Source: CBDTTM01 sp965363355 (GTDB lineage Bacteria > Bacillota > Negativicutes > Selenomonadales > Selenomonadaceae). From it: 29,274 nucleotides of DNA. The notes under the pieces are model-generated. The model searched no databases and was not told the DNA's origin. It was given only the letters and a program-made list of their open reading frames with translations. Position 1 is the stretch's first letter; each line of letters starts with the position of its first letter. The stretch spans positions 1-29,274 of the forward strand of contig CBDTTM010000009.1 of NCBI GenBank assembly GCA_965363355.1, given 5' to 3'. Of the stretch, positions 22,282-29,274 are shown piece after piece. The position numbers and the translations under genes were made by a program.

Positions 22282-24189
22282 ATGAAAAAATGTTATCAGC
22301 AAATTTTGTGCGGTGCAGTTGGTTGTTCAATTGTACTACTGGGAACTCCTAATTTGGCAAAAGCAGCCGAGGCCGATGAGGCAGAATTTTCATTGCAGGA
22401 ATATATCGTTACCGCTAATCGAATTCCTTTGGAGAAAGAAGAAATCGCGGCAAATGTCACTGTGATTGGGCAAGAGCAGATTGCCAATGGTCATTACAGC
22501 AATGCTGCTGAAATATTGAAAACACAAATTCCTGTTGAACAGGATAGTACTGGATCATACCCTGTAATCAATGGGGATACTCGGGTATTGGTCTTAATTG
22601 ATGGCCGTAGGGTCAATTGGGATCAGATCGTTACGAGTGGCAGCAAAAACGGAGTGAATTTGTCTGATATAAATGCCGATAATATCGAGAAAATAGAAAT
22701 CCTTCACGGGCCGGCATCGTCACTTTATGGAAGCGATGCAGCTGGTGGCGTAATCAATATCATTACCCAGAAAGCAACAAAGCAGAAAACGACAATATAT
22801 AGTTCGTTTGGTTCCAGTGGGTATAATAGAAATAGCATCCGAGTAGAGGATAAGACAGAAAATGGCATTCATTATACGCTTCAATACACGAAAGAAAAGA
22901 AGAATGACTTTTCGTATAAAGATGGAAAAACTGGCCAGGAAAAGACGTTTACAGGAAGCAATTATGAAGATAAAAACTTGAATCTTAACATAGGAAAAGA
23001 TTTTAGCAACGGCAGGAGCCTGTCTTTTGATTATACGCATCATGAACGTTCCGGCGGCTATAATTTGACGATGCCTTCAGATGGATATTATTATTATCCG
23101 CTAGGGACAGCAAAAGGGCAGGATAATCAAGTTGCGATGACATACCAGTGGTCACCGGAAGACTATGTGCGGCTGTATCATTATCAATCGGATGATCATA
23201 ACTTTTCTTCAGCGGGTTCTACCTATGATGTTGACAGGAAAGCAAATGGGGCAGATTGGCAGCATTCTGCAAAGCTAAGTGATAAACACACGCTTACGAG
23301 TGGTCTTAGTTGGTATCAGGCTTCTTTTGATTATAGTTCACAGGGAATCAATAATACATATGAAACATCGGCTGGCTTCTTTGAAGATCGCTGGAAACTT
23401 GATAAAGACTGGGCAATCACGATGGGCAGCCGCTATGATCATCATTCGATCATAGGCAATCATACAACTTCACGGGTGACAATCAACCGCCAGCTGCCAG
23501 CAGCGAGCAATGTATTTTTATCATGGGGCCAGTTTGTAAAGGCGCCACTTGTCGAAGACATGTTCAGCAATACGCAATGGTTTGTCGGGAATCCGGATTT
23601 AAAACCGGAAACAGGTGAAACGATTACGTTAGGCGGCAATATGAAGATTGGGGCAAAGGGAACGTTATCCGCCAATCTCTATAGCAGCAAGGTAAACAAT
23701 GCTATTGATTATGATTATAGCGGGGCGCGAGGTACAGCAATCAATGTAGCCAATCAAAAGCGTCAGGGACTCGATCTCACCATGACATATGCGCTTTCTA
23801 AAAAATGGGATATGACAGGTGGATATTCTTATACGAAGATTCAAAACAAAGAAACTTCAGTTTCAAGTTATACGAATGATCCGGATAATACCCAGCCGAA
23901 TGCGTACTTACTTGGCTTTGTTTACAAGCAAGATAAATGGAATGTTTCGACGAACCTCAAAAAAGTTAGTGGTAGAAGTTTGATGAGTTATTCGGGTGAG
24001 TCCTACTTTACCGCAGATTTGATTGCGAACTACCAGGCTGATAAAGATACGAAGCTATTTTTCAAAGCACTGAATATAACAAATGCCGCCTATGAAGTGC
24101 GTGGCAGCGAGGCAAGTGCGTACATTACGCCAGGGGCTTATCATATGCCGGGAAGAACCTTTATTTTCGGAATGGAACGGCAGATTTAA
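22282..24189 (+). CDS. TonB-dependent outer-membrane receptor (siderophore/heme/cobalamin type)
   Basis: A 635-residue outer-membrane transporter. The signal peptide ends at about A28 (NLAKA), followed by a TonB-box-like EYIVTANRI (40-48). The plug domain is about 50-165 (VTVIGQEQIANG, NGDTRVLVLIDGRRVNW, IEKIEILHGPASSLYGSDAAGGVINIIT). The rest is a beta-barrel with many alternating aromatic strands, GNPDLKPETGETITLGG, and a closing strand ending PGRTFIFGMERQI. The LYGSDAAGGVINI segment is shared by BtuB and siderophore receptors, so the ligand is not fixed. Fur-like promoter elements favour iron. No TonB/ExbBD or ABC transporter gene is adjacent. It shows that the host has an outer membrane. 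Confidence 0.93.
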   Translation: MKKCYQQILCGAVGCSIVLLGTPNLAKAAEADEAEFSLQEYIVTANRIPLEKEEIAANVTVIGQEQIANGHYSNAAEILKTQIPVEQDSTGSYPVINGDTRVLVLIDGRRVNWDQIVTSGSKNGVNLSDINADNIEKIEILHGPASSLYGSDAAGGVINIITQKATKQKTTIYSSFGSSGYNRNSIRVEDKTENGIHYTLQYTKEKKNDFSYKDGKTGQEKTFTGSNYEDKNLNLNIGKDFSNGRSLSFDYTHHERSGGYNLTMPSDGYYYYPLGTAKGQDNQVAMTYQWSPEDYVRLYHYQSDDHNFSSAGSTYDVDRKANGADWQHSAKLSDKHTLTSGLSWYQASFDYSSQGINNTYETSAGFFEDRWKLDKDWAITMGSRYDHHSIIGNHTTSRVTINRQLPAASNVFLSWGQFVKAPLVEDMFSNTQWFVGNPDLKPETGETITLGGNMKIGAKGTLSANLYSSKVNNAIDYDYSGARGTAINVANQKRQGLDLTMTYALSKKWDMTGGYSYTKIQNKETSVSSYTNDPDNTQPNAYLLGFVYKQDKWNVSTNLKKVSGRSLMSYSGESYFTADLIANYQADKDTKLFFKALNITNAAYEVRGSEASAYITPGAYHMPGRTFIFGMERQI

Positions 24190-24228
24190 AAGTAAAAAAT
24201 CGTATATACCTATAAGGTGGTGTTCATT

Positions 24229-24876
24229 ATGGCGCGAATCAGCAAAGACCCACTTATCCGGCAAGCTGAATTGATAGAACAAGCACAAAAATTATTTTTT
24301 GCCAAAGGTTATCAAGCGACAACGATACAGGATATTGTGGCAGCAGTCGGCGTATCTCATGGTACATTTTATTACCATTTCAATTCCAAAGAAGCCTTGT
24401 TGGAGGATTTGATCGTTCAACAAATCGAGCGGTTAATCAAAAAGGAAGAAGCAAAAAAAACGGAACACATGGATCCCTTGATTCATTTGAACGCTATCGT
24501 CCGGCTCTTCTATCAAATATGCTATGAAGGAAATGTAGCTCATTTAACCGATATACTCTATGCCGAAAAGCAAGGCGAACTGATTAATCGGATTTGGCGG
24601 CAGGCGAATTATTTGATTGAACCGGTATTAAAACCGATACTGGAAGAATGCAATGCAAAAAAGATTACGAAAGTGGATTCTATGCCAGAAACCTTATGGT
24701 TTCTCGGTGGTATTATCGCAACGCTTCTGGAAACGACGACAGCAGAGGGTTATGCTCACGAAAAAGATCGAACGCGCCTTTCGGTAAAACGCGAAATGGC
24801 TGCTCGCTTGATTGAACGTTTGCTGGGCGTTCCGGAAAAAACGATAGATCTTCAGTTGGCTGAAGACATATTGTAA
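24229..24876 (+). CDS. TetR/AcrR-family transcriptional regulator
   Basis: A 215-residue TetR-type regulator. The N-terminal helix-turn-helix is about residues 12-58 (AELIEQAQKLFFAKGYQATTI, VAAVGVSHGTFYYHFNSKEALLEDLI); the C-terminal two thirds is a helical ligand-binding domain without recognisable ligand. The ATG at 24229 lies 8 bases after AAGGTGG; GTG codons further upstream overlap that site. It lies 39 bases after the receptor gene with no terminator between, so the two are probably one transcript. The palindrome at 22181-22234 is a plausible operator, giving feedback control of the pair. Confidence 0.9.
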   Translation: MARISKDPLIRQAELIEQAQKLFFAKGYQATTIQDIVAAVGVSHGTFYYHFNSKEALLEDLIVQQIERLIKKEEAKKTEHMDPLIHLNAIVRLFYQICYEGNVAHLTDILYAEKQGELINRIWRQANYLIEPVLKPILEECNAKKITKVDSMPETLWFLGGIIATLLETTTAEGYAHEKDRTRLSVKREMAARLIERLLGVPEKTIDLQLAEDIL

Positions 24877-24905
24877 TTTCTGCAATGTAAAAAACAAATG
24901 AATAT

Positions 24906-24950
24906 AAAAAGGGTCTTCTATGAGAAAAATACATAGAAGACCCTTTTTTT
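24906..24950 (+). terminator. Terminator of the receptor-tetR unit
   Basis: Perfect 12-bp stem GGGTCTTCTATG (24911-24922) and CATAGAAGACCC (24932-24943), 9-base loop, A-run before and T-run after. Confidence 0.92.
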
Positions 24951-25041
24951 GAAGTATTAATTATGAAAATTAGTAAAGGCAATTGTTTTGAGGCTGTTGG
25001 CTCAATGGCGTATGTTAGTTTTTCAATACCGTAGTTTCGCT

Positions 25042-25962
25042 TTATTGCTGTAAAAATTTACGCAGTAGGTCGACGAATTCTTGGGCGGCATTTGACAGGT
25101 AGCGTCCTTTGCGGTAGACGATGATGACTTTGCGCTTTGGCCTTGTGTCGAGGGCGAAATAACAAGGGCTTTTACTGGTAAGGCGGTTTGCTCGGATCAA
25201 AGTATCGGGTAAAAGTGCGGCTCCCATACCAGCACCTACCAGTGCTTGGGCGGCATCCATGCTTTGTGTTTCGAGCAAGATGCGAGGTTTGAATTTTTCT
25301 TTTGAACAAAGGTCGAATAGAGTCTGATGGAGTTTTTGGCCCTGTTCCATTAAGATGAAGGGTGTATCTGCCAGTGCAGCAAGATTGATTTGCGGCAAGT
25401 TGTCATAATCTCCGGGCTTGCTGTTTGCCGCTACAGAAATAGGGTGTTGTGGTGGCAGGGCGAGCAGCAATTCTTCTTGGAAGAGTTCTTCGTAGTCAAA
25501 GATAGCAGTATTGATGGGCAGCAAGGAGATTGAAAAGTCCGTCAGGGCTTCGCGGGCGAGTTCTTCAAGCTTTAGGCTCGTATCTTCTTTTAATATAAGT
25601 TCTATGCCAGGAAATTTTTGGGTGAACAGAGGAATGACTTGCGACAAAAGATAGGTATTGCGAAAAGGCGAACTGCCAATGGTGAGGCGGCCGCGGCGAA
25701 GATGAGCAGCGTCATCGATTTGTTGTGTGAATTGGTCGCTGAGGTCGAGGATTTGCTGGGCCATTTTGATATACATTTCACCGGCATAGGTCAGGCGCAG
25801 CGGTGTAAAACTGCGATCGAAAAGCGTAGTACCAAGTTTTTCTTCGAGGTTTAAGATGAGTTGGCTCAAAGATGGCTGGGAAATATAGAGTTTTTTAGCG
25901 GCGAGCGAAAAATTTTTTTCTTCAGCGACTTTTAGTACGTACTTGAATTGACGAAATTCCAT
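25042..25962 (-). CDS. LysR-family transcriptional regulator, probably controlling the tartrate operon
   Basis: A 306-residue LysR-type regulator: N-terminal winged helix-turn-helix (about 1-60, FKYVLKVAEEKNFSLAAKKLYISQPSLSQLILNLEEKLG) and a periplasmic-binding-protein-like effector domain (about 90-306). AGGAGG precedes the ATG at 25962. It is divergent from the tartrate transporter and dehydratase genes, as ttdR is in Escherichia coli, where TtdR activates ttd genes with tartrate as signal. The effector here is inferred from context only. Confidence 0.9.
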   Translation of the reverse strand: MEFRQFKYVLKVAEEKNFSLAAKKLYISQPSLSQLILNLEEKLGTTLFDRSFTPLRLTYAGEMYIKMAQQILDLSDQFTQQIDDAAHLRRGRLTIGSSPFRNTYLLSQVIPLFTQKFPGIELILKEDTSLKLEELAREALTDFSISLLPINTAIFDYEELFQEELLLALPPQHPISVAANSKPGDYDNLPQINLAALADTPFILMEQGQKLHQTLFDLCSKEKFKPRILLETQSMDAAQALVGAGMGAALLPDTLIRANRLTSKSPCYFALDTRPKRKVIIVYRKGRYLSNAAQEFVDLLRKFLQQ

Positions 25963-25987
25963 GAGAATGCCTCCTATAGGTTTTATA

Positions 25988-26043
25988 CTATAACAATCAT
26001 AAATTTATTCGTATTAGACTTATTATAAAGCATACCGTATACT
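25988..26043. promoter_or_regulatory. Divergent promoter region between the LysR gene and the tartrate operon
   Basis: Plus strand: -35 TTAGAC (26014-26019), 18-base spacer, -10 TATACT (26038-26043). Minus strand: an extended -10 TGT-TATAGT with the -10 at 25988-25993. Between them is the palindrome ATAAATTTAT (25999-26008), a possible core of a LysR site. The off-consensus -35 fits an activator-dependent promoter. Confidence 0.45.
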
Positions 26044-26131
26044 TTAAAGCGTGTAAAGGATTGGCGCGCTGATAACACAAAAACAAAGTTTTCGCAATTT
26101 ACAAACAAATATATACATAGGAGGGTAATTT

Positions 26132-27532
26132 ATGAATCCTTTACGTCGAGGGCTCATTGTCATAGCTTTGCTGGCCATTCTTTGGTTTTTGCCTGTTCCA
26201 GCAGGGTTGACGCTGACGGCCTGGCATTTGTTTGCTATTTTTGCCGCGACGATTTGTGGTTTTGTTTTGCAGCCAATGCCTTTGGGTGCTGTAGCACTCG
26301 CAGGAGTAACTTTTTCCGCGCTGACGGGGACGCTTAAACCGGCAGCTGCTTTGGCTGGTTACAGCAATACGACGATTTGGCTCATTGTGTCCGCTTTTTT
26401 ATTTGCTAAAGGCTTTATTGCCACAGGGCTTGGTCGTAGGATTGCCTATAAGCTCATTGAGCTTTTTGGCAGCAGCACGCTGAAACTTGGTTATACACTG
26501 GTAATCAGTGATTTGATCATCAGCCCGGCAACGCCGTCAAATACAGCTCGCTCGGGTGGAATACTCTTTCCGATTGTCCGCAGTTTGGCATCGGCTTTCA
26601 AGTCAGAGCCAGGACCGACTGCCCGAAATATTGGGGCATATCTGCTCGTGACTTCTTTTCAGGCAGATGCTCCGATTGCCGCGATGTTTTTGACAGCCTG
26701 TGCGCCGAACCCGCTGATGGCGACATTGGCAATGCAGACTGCCGGCGTTGAATTGAGCTGGGGAACCTGGGCTCTGGCGGCAATCGTTCCAGGATTGCTG
26801 TCGATACTGATCATACCGTATTTTATTTACAAGATATATCCGCCTAAAATCAAGAAAACGCCGGAAGGCCAGGCGGTCGCAAGAGCCGAGCTCGAGAAGA
26901 TGGGGCCGATGTCCAAAGCTGAAAAAATCATCAGCTGCGTATTTATCGGCGCACTTCTTTTGTGGAGCACTTCGCAGTACACGCACCTCGATGCGACGGT
27001 CGTGGCTCTATTAGGTGTTACGATCATGCTTTTCACGAAGGTCCTGAGCTGGAAAGAAGTAATCAGTGAACAAGGCGCCTGGGACGGCATGGTATGGATG
27101 GGCGCTATTGTTGGTTTGGCTGATGCGTTGAATAAAGAGGGATTCATTCCCTGGTTCGGGCAAAGCGTGGCTGGCCTTTTGACGGGGATATCCTGGGTTC
27201 CGACCTTGCTTGTTTTGTTTGTTGTCTATTTGTACAGCCATTATGCTTTTGCCAGTCTGTCGGCACATGCGACGGCTATGTATGCAGCTTTTCTCGCGGT
27301 AGCGGTTGGCGCAGGAGCACCTCCTTATTTGGCGGCATTGGGGCTAGCCGTTTTGTCCAACTTAATGGCAGGTCTTACGCATTATGCGACAGGGGCTGCT
27401 CCGATATATTTCGGTACGGGCTTTATCGAACAAAAAGATTGGTGGCGTATCGGTTTTCTCTCTTCCGTGGTGAATTTTGCCCTATGGATTGGAATCGGTG
27501 CGATTTGGTGGAAATTTCTCGGTTTATGGTAA
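26132..27532 (+). CDS. DASS-family dicarboxylate/tartrate transporter (TtdT/CitT-like)
   Basis: A 466-residue integral membrane protein with about 12 hydrophobic segments, of the divalent anion:sodium symporter family (CitT/TtdT/SodiT branch). Visible features: WLIVSAFLFAKGFIATGLGRRIAY, the substrate motif SNT in SPATPSNTARSGG (131-143), and the second hairpin loop region THYATGAAPIYFGTGFI. AGGAGG precedes the ATG. It is followed 30 bases later by the dehydratase genes. Together with them it suggests L-tartrate uptake, probably in exchange for succinate as known for TtdT; other dicarboxylates are possible. Confidence 0.9.
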   Translation: MNPLRRGLIVIALLAILWFLPVPAGLTLTAWHLFAIFAATICGFVLQPMPLGAVALAGVTFSALTGTLKPAAALAGYSNTTIWLIVSAFLFAKGFIATGLGRRIAYKLIELFGSSTLKLGYTLVISDLIISPATPSNTARSGGILFPIVRSLASAFKSEPGPTARNIGAYLLVTSFQADAPIAAMFLTACAPNPLMATLAMQTAGVELSWGTWALAAIVPGLLSILIIPYFIYKIYPPKIKKTPEGQAVARAELEKMGPMSKAEKIISCVFIGALLLWSTSQYTHLDATVVALLGVTIMLFTKVLSWKEVISEQGAWDGMVWMGAIVGLADALNKEGFIPWFGQSVAGLLTGISWVPTLLVLFVVYLYSHYAFASLSAHATAMYAAFLAVAVGAGAPPYLAALGLAVLSNLMAGLTHYATGAAPIYFGTGFIEQKDWWRIGFLSSVVNFALWIGIGAIWWKFLGLW

Positions 27533-27562
27533 AAATTATATATTGAAGTGAGGTTGATATTT

Positions 27563-28462
27563 ATGACAAAAGAAGAAGCAGCAGTTCGTTTGACGAGTAC
27601 GATTGCAAAATTTGTGGCCCATACAGGAAAACGCCTGCCAGATGATGTTCGGCAGAAGCTCAAAGAACTCGGTGACCAGGAAGAAACTCCTTTGGCAAAA
27701 ATCATTTATGAAGCGATGTTCAAGAATCAGGATTTGGCCGTTGAACTCAACCGTCCAAGCTGTCAGGACACCGGAGCATTGCAGTTTTTTGTTACATGCG
27801 GGGCCAATTTCCCGTATCTTGGTCAATTGCAAGATATCTTGCGCGAAGCCGTCATCTTGGCAACGAAGGAAGCACCGCTTCGTCATAACAGCGTAGAGAC
27901 CTTTGATGAATACAATACCGGTAAAAATGTCGGTAAAGGCGTACCATCTATTTTCTGGGATATCGTTCCGGATAATGATGAGCTTGAACTGCATACCTAT
28001 ATGGCCGGTGGTGGTTGCAGTCTGCCGGGAAAGGCAATGGTCTTGATGCCTGGTGAAGGCTATGAAGGGGTAACGCGTTTTGTCATGGATATCATGACCA
28101 GCTATGGCCTTAACGCCTGTCCGCCGCTTTTGGTCGGCGTTGGTATCGGTACATCGGTTGAAACGGCAGCACTGCTTTCAAAGAAAGCCCTCATGCGCCC
28201 AATTGGCTCGCATAATGAAAATGAGCGCGCTGCCTCGATGGAAAAATTATTGGAAGACGGCATTAACAAAATCGGCTTGGGCCCGCAAGGCCTTACCGGC
28301 AAGAACTCTGTGCTTGGCGTCCACATTGAAAATACTGCGCGCCATCCATCGGTAATCGGCGTGGCGGTAAATGTAGGCTGCTGGTCACATCGCCGAGGCC
28401 ATATTATTTTTGACAAGGATTTGAATTATACGATTGATTCTCATACGGGGGTGGAATTATAA
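27563..28462 (+). CDS. ttdA: L(+)-tartrate dehydratase subunit alpha
   Basis: A 299-residue oxygen-sensitive [4Fe-4S] hydro-lyase subunit converting L-tartrate to oxaloacetate with TtdB. Family signatures: NRPSCQDTG, LRHNSVETFDEYNTGKN, YMAGGGCSLPG, NACPPLLVGVGIGTSVETAA, GPQGLTGKNSV and GCWSHRRG. The likely cluster ligands are C67, C186 and C273. The sequence follows Escherichia coli TtdA closely over its length (303 residues there). The ATG at 27563 lies 9 bases after GTGAGG; an extension to 27548 overlaps that site. Class I fumarase alpha is the close alternative, but divergent LysR and transporter genes favour tartrate. Confidence 0.92.
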   Translation: MTKEEAAVRLTSTIAKFVAHTGKRLPDDVRQKLKELGDQEETPLAKIIYEAMFKNQDLAVELNRPSCQDTGALQFFVTCGANFPYLGQLQDILREAVILATKEAPLRHNSVETFDEYNTGKNVGKGVPSIFWDIVPDNDELELHTYMAGGGCSLPGKAMVLMPGEGYEGVTRFVMDIMTSYGLNACPPLLVGVGIGTSVETAALLSKKALMRPIGSHNENERAASMEKLLEDGINKIGLGPQGLTGKNSVLGVHIENTARHPSVIGVAVNVGCWSHRRGHIIFDKDLNYTIDSHTGVEL

Positions 28463-29073
28463 TGGCAAAGAAAATACTGACAACACCAATCAAAGCAGAA
28501 GATCTCGAAGATATCCATGCTGGCGATATTATATATCTGACTGGGCATATCACGACTTGCCGCGATGTAGCGCATCGTCGTTTGATCGAAGAAGGCCGCG
28601 AGCTGCCAGTTAATATTGATGGCGGAGCAATCATGCATGCCGGTCCTATCATTCGTGCGCTTGGCGACGACAAGTATGAAATGGTTTCCGTTGGACCGAC
28701 GACAAGTATGCGCATGGAAAAATTTGAAAAAGAATTCATCAAAGAAACCGGTGTGAAGCTCATTGTCGGTAAAGGCGGCATGGGTGCTGGTACGATGGAA
28801 GGCTGCCGCGATCACAAAGCGATTCATACGGTATTTCCAGCAGGCTGCGCTGTAGTTGCCGCAACCTGTGTTGAAAAAATCGAGTCGGCAAATTGGAAGG
28901 ACCTAGGCATGCCGGAAACTCTCTGGACTTGTAAGGTAAAGGAATTCGGCCCATTGATTGTTTCAATCGATACGCACGGCAGAAATTTATTTGAAGAAAA
29001 TAAAATTAAGTTCAATGAGAAAAAAGAAGAAGCCATTGCAGAAATCTGCAAGCATGTAAGTTTTATCAAATAA
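28462..29073 (+). CDS. ttdB: L(+)-tartrate dehydratase subunit beta
   Basis: A 203-residue partner of TtdA, of the fumarase C-terminal family. It begins KKILTTPIKAEDLEDIHAGD, nearly the same as Escherichia coli TtdB (201 residues), and keeps IYLTGHITTCRDVAHRRLIE, HAGPIIRALGD, VSVGPTTSMRME, VGKGGMG and VKEFGPLIVSIDTHG. The start codon overlaps the stop of ttdA (TAATG), ensuring matched amounts. The product oxaloacetate would feed malate, fumarate and the succinate/propionate fermentation typical of Negativicutes (inference). Confidence 0.93.
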   Translation: MAKKILTTPIKAEDLEDIHAGDIIYLTGHITTCRDVAHRRLIEEGRELPVNIDGGAIMHAGPIIRALGDDKYEMVSVGPTTSMRMEKFEKEFIKETGVKLIVGKGGMGAGTMEGCRDHKAIHTVFPAGCAVVAATCVEKIESANWKDLGMPETLWTCKVKEFGPLIVSIDTHGRNLFEENKIKFNEKKEEAIAEICKHVSFIK

Positions 29074-29078
29074 TATGC

Positions 29079-29123
29079 AAAGAACCGGTCAGCCGCTTAG
29101 CGGTTTTGATCGGTTCTTTTTTT
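29079..29123 (+). terminator. Terminator of the tartrate operon
   Basis: AAAGAACCG-TCA on the left arm pairs with TGATCGGTTCTTT on the right, with an inner CCGC/GCGG stem (29093-29096 with 29100-29103), then a T-run. Confidence 0.85.
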
Positions 29124-29232
29124 GAGGCCTGGAAGTTTAACAAAAAAATAATCATTCCATCACTTCTATTATGCAAAGAGCTGTTAAAATGAAAATGTGA
29201 ACTTCAAATAATAGAAGAACAGACCCCTTTTT

Positions 29233-29261
29233 CCTGCGGTATTTATACTGCAGGTTTTTTT
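29233..29261 (+). terminator. Hairpin with T-run at the window end
   Basis: CCTGCGGTA (29233-29241) pairs with TACTGCAGG (29246-29254) with one mismatch, followed by TTTTTTT. The unit it terminates is unclear: it may end a short transcript starting in 29150-29220 or act as an attenuator for a gene beyond the window. Confidence 0.6.
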
Positions 29262-29274
29262 ATAGTTCAGGTGT

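Overview
The window most likely comes from an anaerobic Negativicutes bacterium (Selenomonadales/Veillonellales type, for example a relative of Megamonas, Selenomonas or Mitsuokella). The reasons are Firmicute-style gene content (CymR-like Rrf2 regulator, GntR/LacI-hybrid AraR, strong AGGAGG ribosome binding sites, TTG starts, U-rich intrinsic terminators) combined with a TonB-dependent outer-membrane receptor, which requires a second membrane. This placement is inference; no rRNA gene is present. There is no tRNA, rRNA, CRISPR array or insertion sequence in the window.

Region 1 (about 187-1843) holds a Rrf2/CymR-like regulator divergent from cysK. Region 2 (2067-7469) is an arabinose catabolic locus, araR then araB-araA-araD, with no transporter. 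Region 3 (7581-17018) is a sulfate assimilation island: a compact ferredoxin-fused siroheme-type sulfite reductase on its own promoter, then an apparent eight-gene operon sbp-cysT-cysW-cysA-aprA-aprB-cysD-cysN. Together with cysK it spells a full route: sulfate import, activation to APS by CysDN, reduction of APS to sulfite by an AprAB-like flavoprotein/ferredoxin pair normally associated with dissimilatory sulfate metabolism, reduction to sulfide, and capture as cysteine. No APS kinase (CysC) and no CysH-type APS/PAPS reductase is visible. All four promoters of the sulfur genes carry copies of an AAACATAT motif, suggesting one regulon under the Rrf2 protein.

Region 4 (17082-18464, minus strand) is a small regulatory cluster: a PAS-like protein with clustered Cys/His, an ECF-type sigma factor and a two-helix membrane protein. 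Region 5 (18910-21922) holds a methyl-accepting chemotaxis protein and a CPBP (CAAX-like) membrane protease. Region 6 (22133-24876) is an iron-type TonB-dependent receptor with a strong promoter, Fur-like sites and a perfect 24-bp inverted repeat, followed by a TetR-family regulator. Region 7 (25042-29073) is a tartrate module: a LysR regulator divergent from a DASS transporter and the two subunits of L(+)-tartrate dehydratase.

The most unusual feature is the use of a shortened AprAB-type APS reductase and a stand-alone small sulfite reductase in what is arranged as an assimilatory, cysteine-regulated pathway. The next most notable are the long palindrome before the receptor gene and the C-terminal extension of CysN.
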